A stretch of DNA of 64,000 bases from Endozoicomonas arenosclerae (GTDB lineage: Bacteria > Pseudomonadota > Gammaproteobacteria > Pseudomonadales > Endozoicomonadaceae), in NCBI RefSeq assembly GCF_001562015.1, contig NZ_LASA01000148.1:1-64000 (forward strand). The letters run 5' to 3'. The notes beneath the pieces are model-generated. The model was not told the DNA's origin, did no database searches, and saw only the letters and a list, made by a program, of their open reading frames with translations. The translations under genes were made by a program, and so were the position numbers. Of the stretch, positions 8,733 through 19,095 are shown piece by piece; the first letter of the stretch is position 1; each line of letters opens with the position of its first letter.

Positions 8733-10349
8733 ATGTCTGAACCTTTGATCACAGAACAAACGCCTGCACGTATTCCCGCTGTCGAGGTGAAATCCCTGGT
8801 CCGCGTTGTCGGTGCTGCCACCCTGATGCTTACATTGGCTGGCTGCCAGTCACTGCCGACTGAAGAAGTGGGAACCACTCCGCCTTCCAAGGCCGAGCAG
8901 AAAGTTGCCAAGGGCAAAACCGCTAAAAAGCCGACCAAAAAACGGGTAGCTGAAAAGCCGGCTACCGACCTCTGGGAAAGAACCCGTCGAGGTCTTGCCA
9001 TGGATCTGACCAGCAATCATCCCAGAGTGCTGGCTGAGCTTCGCTGGTACAAGAAGAACCAGGGCTACTTTAATCGTGTTTCTGATCGTGCCAGCCCTTA
9101 TTTCTACTTTATTTTGATGGAAGCCGAAAAGCGTGGTGTTCCTCTTGAACTGGCATTGATGCCCATTGTAGAAAGCGCTTTCGATCCATTCGCTTATTCC
9201 CATGCAGGAGCATCCGGTCTCTGGCAATTCATGCCTGCGACCGGAGAACACTACGGCCTTAAGCAAAACTGGTGGTATGACGGTCGAAGAGATGTAGTAG
9301 CCGCTACCCGGGCTGCACTGGACTATATGGTCAGCCTTCACAAAATGTTCGGAGACTGGGAACTCGCACTGGCAGCCTTTAACTCAGGTCCGGGCCGGGT
9401 ACTCAATGCCGTTAACAAGAATAAAAAGCTGGGTAAATCCACACGCTTCTGGCATCTTGACCTACCCAGAGAAACCACAGCTTATGTACCCAAGCTGATT
9501 GCATTGGGCAAGATTGTTCAGAATCCGTCCAAGTACGGCATCAAACTTAAGCCCATCCCCAATAAACCTCATTTTGCCAAGGTAAAGACCGGTGGCCAGC
9601 TCGATATGGCTAAAGCAGCCAAACTGTCCGGCGTACCTCTGAATGAACTTTATCGCCTGAACCCGGGTGTGAATCGATGGTCTACACCGCCATCAGGTCC
9701 GCATTATCTGCTGGTACCCATTGCTAAGGCCGAGTCCTTCCGAACAGAAGTGGCCCGTTTGCCTGCAGAAAAACGGATGCAGTGGCGCCGTTACACCGTC
9801 AAATCCGGTGACAGTCTGATCAAGGTTGCCAATACGTTCCGGACTGAGCCCAAGCTCATCAAGGAAGTGAATAAGATGAGTGGCAATATGATTCGTATAG
9901 GACAGAGTCTATTGATTCCTGTTCCAGCCAAAGATCGCGAAGAGTATTCCCTGACCGCAGGACAACGTCGTATTACCAAGCAGAACACCCAGCGTTCCGG
10001 TCGTCACCGCCTTAACTACCAGGTTCAATCAGGCGATAGTTTCTGGAGTATTGCCAAGCAGTACAATACCGGAGTCAAAGAGCTGGCCCGTTGGAACAAC
10101 CTCTCACCCAGAGATACCTTGCATATAGGCCAGAAACTCGTAGTCTGGACCAAGACCAATGCGTCCCAGGACAGCGTGGTTCGAAAGGTAAACTATAAGG
10201 TGCGCAATGGAGATTCTCTGTCCCGCATTGCTGACAAATTTAATGTCGCTGTTGCCCAGATTCGTAACTGGAATACCTTTGACAGCAAATACCTTCAGCC
10301 TGGCCAACTGTTAACTCTCTACGTCGACGTAACCCGCGCTTACGATTAG
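8733..10349 (+). CDS. mltD: Membrane-bound lytic murein transglycosylase D
   Basis: Outer-membrane lipoprotein that cleaves peptidoglycan glycan strands. A lipobox LAGC puts the lipidated cysteine at residue 38. The SLT domain holds the catalytic Glu in MPIVESAFDPFAYS, followed by GASGLWQFMPATG. Three LysM repeats follow, at about residues 352-396, 428-470 and 487-530. The first 18 residues are acidic and poor for a signal peptide; a GTG at 8787 would start MKSLVRVVGAATLMLTLAGC, an ideal lipoprotein signal, and may be the true start. A hairpin follows the gene. Confidence 0.92.
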   Translation: MSEPLITEQTPARIPAVEVKSLVRVVGAATLMLTLAGCQSLPTEEVGTTPPSKAEQKVAKGKTAKKPTKKRVAEKPATDLWERTRRGLAMDLTSNHPRVLAELRWYKKNQGYFNRVSDRASPYFYFILMEAEKRGVPLELALMPIVESAFDPFAYSHAGASGLWQFMPATGEHYGLKQNWWYDGRRDVVAATRAALDYMVSLHKMFGDWELALAAFNSGPGRVLNAVNKNKKLGKSTRFWHLDLPRETTAYVPKLIALGKIVQNPSKYGIKLKPIPNKPHFAKVKTGGQLDMAKAAKLSGVPLNELYRLNPGVNRWSTPPSGPHYLLVPIAKAESFRTEVARLPAEKRMQWRRYTVKSGDSLIKVANTFRTEPKLIKEVNKMSGNMIRIGQSLLIPVPAKDREEYSLTAGQRRITKQNTQRSGRHRLNYQVQSGDSFWSIAKQYNTGVKELARWNNLSPRDTLHIGQKLVVWTKTNASQDSVVRKVNYKVRNGDSLSRIADKFNVAVAQIRNWNTFDSKYLQPGQLLTLYVDVTRAYD

Positions 10350-10360
10350 AGTCCTCTATC

Positions 10361-10386
10361 GCCAGATCCGATAATCCGGATCTGGC
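10361..10386 (+). terminator. Hairpin after mltD
   Basis: Perfect ten-base arms GCCAGATCCG / CGGATCTGGC with a 6-base loop, 11 bases after the mltD stop, followed by CTCTTCT. Strong stem, weak T tract. Confidence 0.55.
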
Positions 10387-10458
10387 CTCTTCTGGTAAAC
10401 CACTTCCCTGCCCTGTCGATGCTATAGTGTATCGGTTTACTTTTGGCGGGAAGCATCT

Positions 10459-12300
10459 TTGAAACGGTTGATTCTCACAATTCTCTGGGCATGGATCCCG
10501 ATAATTTCCTATGGATCAGGGGAAAACTGGCAACATTATTTATCCGTCATGGATGCGCCATTGTACGGAAAAAGCTTCCAGCACTTCCAATACGTTAACA
10601 AAGATGCACCTAAAGGGGGTCACCTGCGTCTTGCAGCCCTGGGAACATTCAACACGTTAAATCCATACAGTGCCAAGGGGATTCCCCCCACTCAGGCCAA
10701 TAATACTTTCCGGTACGGTTTTACTGAATTGAATGAGCCATTGATGGTGGGTACCGGGGCGTATGCTCCGTCCATGGATCATAAGAACACAGTTTATGGT
10801 CTCATTGCAGAATCTGTTGCCTACGACCCAGAACGGAGCAAACTCTCTTTCAAGTTAAGAAAAAACGCCCGATTTCATGATCAACATCCCATAACTACTG
10901 AAGATGTGGCATTTTCGTATAGAACACTGCTTGAGCGTGGTCACCCTAACTTCAAGCTAACGCTTCAACAAGTTTCGGACGTAGAGATTGAGAGCCCCTA
11001 TATTATTCATTTCTATCTCAAACCGTCATCCTCAAAAGCGTTACCCATCAAACTCAGTGAGCTGCCGGTGTTACCCAAACACTACTGGCAAGATCGTGAT
11101 TTCACCAAAACGACATTAACCCCACCACTGTTAAGTGGGCCCTATAAGATTACCCAGGTTAAACCAGGCTCTGTGATCGTCTATGAGCGGGTTAAGGATT
11201 ACTGGGCTGCCGATCTTCCCGTCAACCGGGGTTTGTATAATTTCGACAGGATTACGCTTAACTTCTATCGAGATCGTCACGTTAGCTTTCAGGCTTTCAA
11301 GAACGGTGAAATAGATATTCACTATGAAGGTGAGGCAAAGAACTGGGAGACTGGCTATAACTTTCCAGCCATTCAGCAAGGTAAAATCTCCAAGATCAAT
11401 ATTCCGGATAAAATGCACTACGGCAGACGCTTCTATGTTTTTAATTTGAGGTCGCCATTATTCAAGGATCGAAGGGTCCGACAGGCTGTCAGTATGCTGT
11501 TCGATTGGGAGTGGTCTTCAAAGGTGCTGTTTCATAATGCTTATACCCGAGCGGTCAGTTTCTTCCCTGCTCACAACAGTCAGTCAACCAAAGTGCCTGT
11601 TAGCGATGAACTGGCTTTACTGACACCTTTCCATAGCATGCTTCCCGCTGATCTTTATTCAAAACCTTTCCAGCACTCAAAAACAAAAGGTGATGGCAAT
11701 ATTACCACGCAAAGAAGACAGGCTTTAAAGCTGTTGAAAGAAGCCGGTTGGCATTATGAACAAGGTAAACTGCTTAACGATCAAAACGAACCATTCCAGT
11801 TTACATTTCTGCACTATTCAAAGCTGGCTGACCGTTTCATACTCCCCTTTGCAAACAATCTTGCCAGCGTCGGGATCAAAATGGATTTCAGAGCCATCGA
11901 TCTTAGCCAGTATCAACGCCGAATAAGACAAAGAGATTTTGATATGGCGCCCGCTGTCTTTGCAGTCCCTTTCTTACCTGGTGAACAACTTAAAGGATTG
12001 TTTCACTCCGAGTCTGCTGAACTTGATGGCAGTCATAATATAGTTGGCATTAGTAATCCAGCGGTGGATGCGCTGATTGAAATGGCTTTATCCGCTTCAA
12101 CAGATAATCAACTCAACACAGCCATGTCAGCTCTAGACCGTGTTCTGCTCTGGGAGCATTACACTATTCCTAACTGGCAAGGCCGTTTTATCCGGATTGC
12201 GTACTGGAAACATATCCAGCCACCTGAAACCTTTCCACCCTTTGGCATACGTTTGACTTCATGGTGGATGAATCCGGCGTCTACAAAAGACAGTCAATAA
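10459..12300 (+). CDS. Periplasmic family-5 solute-binding protein, YejA/Npp-like, copy 1
   Basis: Binding protein of an oligopeptide-type ABC importer (SBP_bac_5). It opens with a signal peptide ending near YGSG, then the hallmark HFQYVNKDAPKGG and GTFNTLNPYSAKG. Other shared blocks are LLSGPYKI and the C-terminal DRVLLWEHYTIPNW. The start is TTG 10459. This is the most divergent of six copies: it has an insertion around residues 80-110 (NEPLMVGTGAYAPSM) where the others go directly to the YGLIAE block. It heads a run of four overlapping copies. In P. aeruginosa, mltD is likewise followed by two such proteins (nppA1, nppA2). Ligand unknown; peptides or peptide-linked compounds are likely. 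Confidence 0.9.
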   Translation: MKRLILTILWAWIPIISYGSGENWQHYLSVMDAPLYGKSFQHFQYVNKDAPKGGHLRLAALGTFNTLNPYSAKGIPPTQANNTFRYGFTELNEPLMVGTGAYAPSMDHKNTVYGLIAESVAYDPERSKLSFKLRKNARFHDQHPITTEDVAFSYRTLLERGHPNFKLTLQQVSDVEIESPYIIHFYLKPSSSKALPIKLSELPVLPKHYWQDRDFTKTTLTPPLLSGPYKITQVKPGSVIVYERVKDYWAADLPVNRGLYNFDRITLNFYRDRHVSFQAFKNGEIDIHYEGEAKNWETGYNFPAIQQGKISKINIPDKMHYGRRFYVFNLRSPLFKDRRVRQAVSMLFDWEWSSKVLFHNAYTRAVSFFPAHNSQSTKVPVSDELALLTPFHSMLPADLYSKPFQHSKTKGDGNITTQRRQALKLLKEAGWHYEQGKLLNDQNEPFQFTFLHYSKLADRFILPFANNLASVGIKMDFRAIDLSQYQRRIRQRDFDMAPAVFAVPFLPGEQLKGLFHSESAELDGSHNIVGISNPAVDALIEMALSASTDNQLNTAMSALDRVLLWEHYTIPNWQGRFIRIAYWKHIQPPETFPPFGIRLTSWWMNPASTKDSQ

Positions 12301-12308
12301 GGAAAATA

Positions 12309-14120
12309 ATGATTATGAAAAAATGGGCATGCTGTTTTCTGAATATGAAGATTGCCTTATTTTCGATTTCTTTGCAGGCTAATAGCCAGAATGTTTACGA
12401 AACCAGTCATGTTTTGAGCTTGCACGGTCAACCAAAATATTCATCAGACTTTAAACACTTCTCTTACGTTAATCCTGACGCCCCCCGACAGGGAAAAGTC
12501 AGACTGGCAGTGCTGGGCACTTATGACACCTTTGACCTGTTTACTTCTAAAGGCGTTCCTGCTGCTGTGGGCCCTTATATTTATGACAGTCTGATGATCG
12601 CCAGTAGAGATGAACCAGGCAGCTTGTACCCACTTATTGCCGAGCAAATCGAATTTCCCAGCGATAACCGCTGGGTGCGTTTTGTCATCAACCCTAAGGC
12701 AAAATTTTCTGATGGCAGTCGAATCACTGCCAAACTCATTAAAGAAACCTTCCAGAACTATAAAAATGGGGAATTCTCCAGCTTTAAACTCATCATGCAG
12801 GATGTAGAAAAAATCGAAGTTGAAGCAGATAACCGGGTTAAATTAACCCTGAATGTTCCGGAAGATAAAAAGCTACCCTTTCGTTTGGCTCAACTACCCA
12901 TTATTCACCCCAGTTACTGGCATGAAAACCATAAGGATGAGAGTAAAGTTCAGCTTCCAGTCAGCTCCGGACCTTACACCATCAAAAGCTATGAACTGGG
13001 CCAGAAAGTCTCTCTGGTTAGAAACGATCAATACTGGGCTGAAAATTTACCTGTGAATGTCGGTCGAAATAACTTCAAACAGGTCAAGCTGGAGTATTTC
13101 CGTAATTCAACCATTTCATTAGAAGCCTTTCTTTCAGGCAATTATGACATTCGTGTTGAAAACCTGGCGAAGAACTGGACCTTTGCCTACAAAGGTAGAG
13201 ATATTGAAAGCGGTAGAATCATCAAGAAAGACTACCCACGAAGAAGTTTTCAGGTACAGTCATTTATATTTAATACCCGTAAGGCTCCTTTCACAGACCA
13301 GCGGGTTCGTGAAGCAGTAAGTCAGGGTTACGATCTCGCCTGGACAAACTCAAATCTGCTGTACGGCATATACTCTGCTCCCAAAAGCCTGTTCGCCACC
13401 TCAAAGTTTGCCCATAGAGATGCCCCCAGTAATTCCGAGCTGAAACTACTTAATCCCTACAGAGACCGCTTACCAGAAAAACTGTTTAAAGAACCCTGGA
13501 CAGGTGTACAAACTGATGGCAGTGGCAATATTCGCAGACAGCTCAGTTACGCCAACAAGCTCCTGAAGCAGGCTGGTTGGGAACTCAGAAACGGCAAAAT
13601 GGTCAATAAAAAGACCGGTGAGCCACTCAAGTTTGAGTTGATGCTCGCTGTTCCTGAGCAGGAACGCATTGCTATACCCTTTAAAACCAACCTGGAATTT
13701 CTGGGTATTGAAATGAACATCGTGTCCATAGATGTCTCTCAATACGTTAGAAGAATACGCAATCATGATTACGACATGGTTCTGCGAACCTTCCAGCAGC
13801 CCGACCTTCCTGGCAATGAACAGCGTGAATACTGGAGCAGCACAACAGCAGACGATCATGGTACCCAGAATCTCGCAGGCGTTAAAAACCCTGCTGTCGA
13901 CGATATGATTAACCACATCATAAAAGCCAACTCTCTGGAACAGCTTGAGACCGCAACGCGGGCTCTTGATCGTATTTTGCTCTGGGAGAACTACACGATA
14001 CCCCAGATTTATCAGCCATACTGGCGTGTGGCCCATAGAAACAATTACAGCTACCCGGATCATGCAGGTCTTTTTGGTCCTATAGACCTCAGCATCTGGT
14101 GGGAGAATCAAAAAGAATGA
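12309..14120 (+). CDS. Periplasmic family-5 solute-binding protein, YejA/Npp-like, copy 2
   Basis: Second tandem paralog, 603 residues. A signal-like N-terminus (MIMKKWACC onward) precedes HVLSLHGQPKYSSDFKHF and VNPDAPRQGKVR. Here the usual DAPKGG is DAPRQG, a substitution in a near-invariant block. The frame is open from 12261, inside the previous gene, but ATG 12309 is preferred: AAGGA lies six bases ahead and the signal peptide begins there. The C-terminal block is DRILLWENYTIPQIY. The stop overlaps the next start. Confidence 0.9.
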   Translation: MIMKKWACCFLNMKIALFSISLQANSQNVYETSHVLSLHGQPKYSSDFKHFSYVNPDAPRQGKVRLAVLGTYDTFDLFTSKGVPAAVGPYIYDSLMIASRDEPGSLYPLIAEQIEFPSDNRWVRFVINPKAKFSDGSRITAKLIKETFQNYKNGEFSSFKLIMQDVEKIEVEADNRVKLTLNVPEDKKLPFRLAQLPIIHPSYWHENHKDESKVQLPVSSGPYTIKSYELGQKVSLVRNDQYWAENLPVNVGRNNFKQVKLEYFRNSTISLEAFLSGNYDIRVENLAKNWTFAYKGRDIESGRIIKKDYPRRSFQVQSFIFNTRKAPFTDQRVREAVSQGYDLAWTNSNLLYGIYSAPKSLFATSKFAHRDAPSNSELKLLNPYRDRLPEKLFKEPWTGVQTDGSGNIRRQLSYANKLLKQAGWELRNGKMVNKKTGEPLKFELMLAVPEQERIAIPFKTNLEFLGIEMNIVSIDVSQYVRRIRNHDYDMVLRTFQQPDLPGNEQREYWSSTTADDHGTQNLAGVKNPAVDDMINHIIKANSLEQLETATRALDRILLWENYTIPQIYQPYWRVAHRNNYSYPDHAGLFGPIDLSIWWENQKE

Positions 14121-15898
14121 AACGCCTTTTGACAGGACTCCATCTACTGCTGTTGACCACCCTGGTTATTGCAGAGGATAAAATCCCCCTTAAGCATGCT
14201 ATCAGCCTTTATGGTGAGCCAAAGTACAGTGCCGGTTTCGAGCATTTTGATTATGCCAAACCTGATGCACCTAAAGGGGGTGAGTTCCGTCAAGCAGCAG
14301 TCGGTCAATTTGATACCATCACACCTTACGTAGACCGGGGTTCTGCAGCTGCAGGCAGTCATTTGCTCTATGATACTCTTTTACAAAGATCATGGGATGA
14401 ACCTCTGAGCAAGTACGGACTGATTGCTGAATTGATTGAACTGGATCCTGATAACAAATGGGTGGCCTTTCACGTCAATCCAAAGGCTCGCTTCAACGAT
14501 GGCCAACCCGTTACCGCCAGCGATGTTAAATTCAGTTTTGACCTGTTACGAGAAAAAGGTTCAACCTTTTACCGCCACTTTTATTCTGAGATCGATAAAG
14601 CTGAAGTGACTGCCCCAATGAGGGTTTTATTTACCTTCAAACACAACAAAAACCGGGAGTTGCCACTGATATTGGGCCAGATGCCAATACTGCCTGAACA
14701 TTATTGGAAAACCCGGGACTTCACTGCTTCAGGATTCGATGTTCCGGTCAGCAGCGGTCCTTATCAAGTAGAAAAAATAAATGCTGGACGCTCCATCAGC
14801 TTTATCAGAAATAAAAACTATTGGGGCAAAGATCTTGCCGTTAACAAAGGCCGTCATAACTTTGATCGTATGATTTATGAATATTATGGCAATCAGTCGG
14901 TTTTGTTACAGGCTCTGTTCAATGGTGAATATGATTTCAAAATGGTGACCGAGCCGTCGACCTGGAATTCTCTGTTAACCACCAGCCGTCTTGAGAAAAA
15001 CAGACTCAAGCAGGAAACCATTCAAAATCATAACCCTCAAACCCTGACCCTGACTTACAACACCCGTCACAAATTTCTAAAAGATCCTCAGGTTCGGGAA
15101 AGCATAGGTTACGCTTTCAACTTCCAGCAGCTCAATAAAAACCTGTTTTATGGAATGTACCGTCGCGCCAACAGCTTCTTTGCAGGCACAGAGCTGGCAG
15201 CCAGAGGATTACCCACAAAAGAAGAACTGAAATGGCTCACGCCATGGAAAACAGAGTTACCTGCCGCCCTGTTTGAGATGCCCTTTTCTGTTCCTGACAG
15301 TCAGCTGGGTTCAGGAGACAGGGTTCACAAAGTAAAAGCGCTCAAACTGCTCAAAGAAGCTGGCTGGCAGATTAAAGGCAATCAACAAATCAACAAGCAA
15401 GGAGAGCCACTGGTTCTCAGTGCACTGGTATCCAATGCGGAACATGAAAAAGTATTACTGTCTCTCAAAGACGGTCTGAATCATCTGGGAATTACGCTGA
15501 ACGTTCAGAGAGTCGATGCTCTTCAAATGGTTGCACGAATCCGTGAACTGGACTTTGAACTGGTTCTGCATGTATACCCTCATACCGCCTCTCCAGGCAC
15601 TGAACAAGCATCGCTCTGGGGTTCAGATACTTTCATGAAGCACGGAACAAAAAACCTTTCCGGGGCTCACTCTCCTGTTGTTGATCAAATCGCTCAGCTC
15701 ATACCCTCAGCCACCAGCCGACAAGAACTGCTCTCAATGGTTCATGCATTGGATCGGGTTCTGCTCTGGGGTCACTATGCTCTGCCTCTCTGGTACATGC
15801 CTTCATGGCCCGTTGTCTACAGAGACACACTAAAACATCCAGAAAATACTTCAATCTATGCTCTGGATTTGAGTACTTGGTGGTATGAAGCAAAATAA
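14117..15898 (+). CDS. Periplasmic family-5 solute-binding protein, YejA/Npp-like, copy 3
   Basis: Third tandem paralog, 593 residues, starting at the ATGA that overlaps the stop of copy 2. Signal peptide MKRLLTGLHLLLLTTLVIA, then HAISLYGEPKYS and DAPKGGEFRQAAVGQFD. It departs from the others in the central ligand-contact region: the usual YDIRxE..A.NW block is replaced by YDFKMVTEPSTWNSL, which suggests a different specificity. The C-terminus ends DLSTWWYEAK. Translation is coupled on both sides. Confidence 0.9.
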   Translation: MKRLLTGLHLLLLTTLVIAEDKIPLKHAISLYGEPKYSAGFEHFDYAKPDAPKGGEFRQAAVGQFDTITPYVDRGSAAAGSHLLYDTLLQRSWDEPLSKYGLIAELIELDPDNKWVAFHVNPKARFNDGQPVTASDVKFSFDLLREKGSTFYRHFYSEIDKAEVTAPMRVLFTFKHNKNRELPLILGQMPILPEHYWKTRDFTASGFDVPVSSGPYQVEKINAGRSISFIRNKNYWGKDLAVNKGRHNFDRMIYEYYGNQSVLLQALFNGEYDFKMVTEPSTWNSLLTTSRLEKNRLKQETIQNHNPQTLTLTYNTRHKFLKDPQVRESIGYAFNFQQLNKNLFYGMYRRANSFFAGTELAARGLPTKEELKWLTPWKTELPAALFEMPFSVPDSQLGSGDRVHKVKALKLLKEAGWQIKGNQQINKQGEPLVLSALVSNAEHEKVLLSLKDGLNHLGITLNVQRVDALQMVARIRELDFELVLHVYPHTASPGTEQASLWGSDTFMKHGTKNLSGAHSPVVDQIAQLIPSATSRQELLSMVHALDRVLLWGHYALPLWYMPSWPVVYRDTLKHPENTSIYALDLSTWWYEAK

Positions 15899-17741
15899 TG
15901 CTTTCGTTTTAGCCGGGTTGTTAATTGCTATAGCATTTAGTGCTTTAAATACTGTTGCTCAGACTCAAGGAAAAAACGTCTCTCATGCAGTGACTATTTT
16001 TGGTACAGCCAAATACCCTGCTGAATTCAAGCACTTTGATTATGTGAACCGTGATGCTCCAAAAGGGGGTGAAATACGCAGGGAGGTTCTGGGCACCTTT
16101 GACACCCTCAACCCCTTCTCCGGGAAAGGTGTAGCCGGGTTTGGCATCTATCGCTACACCTTTGACAGTCTCATGGAATTGTCACTGGATGAGGCATACA
16201 CCAGCTATGGACTGCTGGCCTCATCCATAGAAATCGGTCCCGATATTGAATGGGTTGCCTTCAATATGAACCCTGATGCCCGCTTTCATAACAACCAGCC
16301 AGTTACTGCTCATGATGTAGCTTTCACATTCAAACTCTTAACCCGGTATGGCGACATTTCTTTTAGAAACTATTACCGGGAAGTAGAGTCGGTTGAAGCC
16401 AGATCTTCATCAAGAGTGGTCTTTAAAGCTCGCAAGAGCGGCATAAAGGAACTTCCAGCCATCCTGTCTGAAATGATTGTCCTGCCGAGATCACAATGGC
16501 AAGGGCGTGAGCAGGATTTCAATAAATCTACGATGATCCCTCTCACAGGCTCTGGCCCATATAAAGTCAGCAATACCAAAGCGGGTAAACAACTGACACT
16601 GACTCGTGATGATCAGTACTGGGCCAAAAATCATCCAGTGAACCGGGGCCGATTTAACTTCAAGAGCATGACATTCGATTACTATCGAGATGAATCTGCT
16701 GCACTCCAGGCATTCAATGCCGGTCACTATGATCTACGATATGAATTTGATATTCAGGCTTGGGAGTATGGCTATAACAAGAAGGAAGTCGATTCAGGGA
16801 CTATTAAGAAGCTTGAAGTCCCTCTTCTGGGATATTTTGATCAGTATTACTTCTTTTTCAATACCAGAAACCCATTCCTACAAGATATACTTGTCAGACA
16901 AGCCATCGATAAAGCCTTTGATTTTACTCGGGTGAATTACACTCTTTTGCATAACAGCTTTACTGAGACTCGCAGTCTCTTCAGTGGCCAGCCTTTTGCC
17001 AGCCCTGACCTGCCTGGGCATGATGAAATCGCTTTGCTTAAACCCTTTGAGGAAAGCCTTCCTGAACATTTTTTTACCCCGCTGTCTGATTTGAAAAGTA
17101 ACAGGAATACCCGTCAACGCCTGTCAGAATCGCTTGAACTTCTGAAAGAAGCGGGTTGGACATTATCCAGGGGCGTTTTGAGAAATCAGCAGGGACAGCC
17201 CATGAAGTTAAAATTGCTGATGCAGGATGATGAGAGGAAAAAAATTGCTATCACATTCAAAAAAGCACTTTCCCCATTAGGTATTGAGATTGCCATTCAA
17301 ACCGTAGACAGCAGTCAGTATCTGAGCAGACTTAGAAAACATGATTATGACATGCTGCTTGAAGTGCTCGTTGCACTGGTTTCACCCGGCAATGAACAAA
17401 GAACCTATTGGAGCAGTGACTCATCGAATGAGTCAGAAGGATATAATTATTCGGGGGTTAACGACCCTGCCATTGATTACCTGATTGAAAAACTGGTACA
17501 GGCAGAAAATGAAGCGTCAATGATTTCAGTTGCCAGAGCCCTGGATAGGCTTCTGGTCACCCGCTTTTACTTCACTAAAGGCTGGTACAAACCTACCTTC
17601 AGAATTGTCTACAGAAATCCTCATCTAAGAAGACCTGTGCATGGCGAGCTTTATGGCAGTGATCTTGATGCCTGGTGGTATCAGCCAGAAGACGAGCATG
17701 AAAATGCAAGCGCCCATCATAAAAAGCCGCCAGCAGAATAA
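15885..17741 (+). CDS. Periplasmic family-5 solute-binding protein, YejA/Npp-like, copy 4
   Basis: Fourth tandem paralog, 618 residues, starting 14 bases before the end of copy 3. Signal peptide MKQNNAFVLAGLLIAIAFSA, then DAPKGGEIRREVLGTFDTLN and the FSGKG block. The usual DRVLLWE..IP.W block is altered to DRLLVTRFYFTKGWY, so the C-terminal lobe has diverged. A charged, histidine-rich tail (EDEHENASAHHKK) is added. Its last codons overlap the terminator hairpin of the convergent chiP gene. Confidence 0.9.
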   Translation: MKQNNAFVLAGLLIAIAFSALNTVAQTQGKNVSHAVTIFGTAKYPAEFKHFDYVNRDAPKGGEIRREVLGTFDTLNPFSGKGVAGFGIYRYTFDSLMELSLDEAYTSYGLLASSIEIGPDIEWVAFNMNPDARFHNNQPVTAHDVAFTFKLLTRYGDISFRNYYREVESVEARSSSRVVFKARKSGIKELPAILSEMIVLPRSQWQGREQDFNKSTMIPLTGSGPYKVSNTKAGKQLTLTRDDQYWAKNHPVNRGRFNFKSMTFDYYRDESAALQAFNAGHYDLRYEFDIQAWEYGYNKKEVDSGTIKKLEVPLLGYFDQYYFFFNTRNPFLQDILVRQAIDKAFDFTRVNYTLLHNSFTETRSLFSGQPFASPDLPGHDEIALLKPFEESLPEHFFTPLSDLKSNRNTRQRLSESLELLKEAGWTLSRGVLRNQQGQPMKLKLLMQDDERKKIAITFKKALSPLGIEIAIQTVDSSQYLSRLRKHDYDMLLEVLVALVSPGNEQRTYWSSDSSNESEGYNYSGVNDPAIDYLIEKLVQAENEASMISVARALDRLLVTRFYFTKGWYKPTFRIVYRNPHLRRPVHGELYGSDLDAWWYQPEDEHENASAHHKKPPAE

Positions 17742-17753
17742 TCTACTGGCGGC
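17721..17753 (-). terminator. Rho-independent terminator of chiP, inside the end of binding-protein copy 4
   Basis: Arms GCCGCCAG / CTGGCGGC (17726-17733 and 17746-17753) with a 12-base loop. Read on the minus strand the stem is followed directly by TTTTT. It sits 35 bases after the chiP stop and overlaps the final codons of the convergent binding-protein gene. Confidence 0.85.
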
Positions 17754-17787
17754 CCCACACAATCATTAAGAGCTTATGCTCTTCCCT

Positions 17788-19095
17788 TTACAGGGTGAAT
17801 GGCATCATGAACATCAGCTTGATGTCTTTCTCGTCCTGGAAAGCATTCGGGAATGCAGTGGTGTAGCTGCCTACATCGGTTTTCAGGTCAAAGTAGGTAG
17901 CATGCAGAGCCACAGTGGCGCCTTTCAGGTTACCTGTCTGGAAGGTGTAACCCAGATCAACACTGTAGCCAATTTCCTCAAGTTCTTCAGTGGTTACGCT
18001 GGTATCCTGAGATTCTGCACCCCAGCCATAGCCAACAGAGAAGCCTGCGGTCCAACCGGCATAACCCATTTCAGTAAAGTCATACCAGGCACCGGCGAAT
18101 ACAGCCTTTTCTCCATCATGGTTAAAGTCAGAACGCTGATCCCACCATACTTCATATGAACCGTTAGACTCGCCGGAAGCGTAAGTTGGACGGAATACGA
18201 ACGCACCTTTCTGACCTTTTGCACGTGTGTACGTAGCTTCTGCACGATATGTCCAGTTGCCCTTAGCCAGACTGGATGTAATGGCGTGCTGGTAGCCCAG
18301 TCCGTCATACAAATCGTTAGCTGTGCCATCGTCAGCTTTGTCATCAATTCCGTAGAACTGGTAGCTCAGACCCAGACCTTTGTTGTTGTAACCCAGCTTG
18401 AACTTGTACATATCGACATAGTCTTCACCCTGACCAAAGGCACCCAGTACGCTGACACCATTGTCAAAGTCATAACTGGCGCCCATGCTGTGAACGTAGC
18501 TCATGCGTGTACCGTCTTCACGCATCATACCTTCCATGTCATAGGTCCACGGGCTCTTGTATTCATTTGCCCAGAAATAAGCCAGATTCAAACCACCTTT
18601 ACTGTAAGTGATCTCGCTACCGCTGTAAGTGCCTGGTGCAAAGCTCCAGTTAACACCGAGAACACCTGGACCACTTGGCTGCAGGTAACCTGTACGGGCT
18701 TTAACAGCACCAAAATCAAACTTGACGTTAGCTTTGTATACACTGAAGCCGTTGTGGATTTCGCCCTTGTCATTGATCAGGGAGAATTCACTGTACTGTG
18801 AGGTACCGGAGTTCCAAAGATCATAGGTGCCAAACACACCCATATCGACACCGAACCAGCCGTTATAGAGACCGGAGTTAAACTCCAGGTTTGCCATCGC
18901 TGTGGAGTGATGGATGTTCTCTTCGTAATCTCCGCCCGGGGCGTCTTTACGGTCACGAATTCGTGTGAAGTTGTAGATACCGCCGGAAATGGTGGCATCA
19001 TCAAAGAAAGGGTTACCAGTCTCTTCTGCTTGTGCACCGGTGGAGACAAAAGCAGCGGCCATTACAGCACTGGCCAGCATGGTCTTCTTGAACAT
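17788..19095 (-). CDS. chiP: ChiP-like chitoporin (OprD family outer-membrane porin)
   Basis: Outer-membrane porin for chitooligosaccharides. Similarity to E. coli ChiP is visible along the length: TISGGIYNFTRIRDRKD at the start, LQPSGPG and WSFAPGTYSGSE in the middle, WWDQRSDFNHDGEKAVF later, and FQDEKDIKLMFMMPFTL at the end, with a terminal aromatic/hydrophobic beta strand. The frame is open 29 codons earlier, but ATG 19095 gives the signal peptide MFKKTMLASAVMAAAFVSTGAQA and has AGGGA upstream. 435 residues. It is divergent from binding-protein copy 5 and interrupts the transporter cluster. A LacI-type palindrome lies 62 bases upstream. Confidence 0.88.
   Translation of the reverse strand: MFKKTMLASAVMAAAFVSTGAQAEETGNPFFDDATISGGIYNFTRIRDRKDAPGGDYEENIHHSTAMANLEFNSGLYNGWFGVDMGVFGTYDLWNSGTSQYSEFSLINDKGEIHNGFSVYKANVKFDFGAVKARTGYLQPSGPGVLGVNWSFAPGTYSGSEITYSKGGLNLAYFWANEYKSPWTYDMEGMMREDGTRMSYVHSMGASYDFDNGVSVLGAFGQGEDYVDMYKFKLGYNNKGLGLSYQFYGIDDKADDGTANDLYDGLGYQHAITSSLAKGNWTYRAEATYTRAKGQKGAFVFRPTYASGESNGSYEVWWDQRSDFNHDGEKAVFAGAWYDFTEMGYAGWTAGFSVGYGWGAESQDTSVTTEELEEIGYSVDLGYTFQTGNLKGATVALHATYFDLKTDVGSYTTAFPNAFQDEKDIKLMFMMPFTL

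Noticed and set aside
13470-14111. 213-codon minus-strand frame opposite binding-protein copy 2
   Set aside because: Shadow frame; the plus-strand product is a full-length family member.
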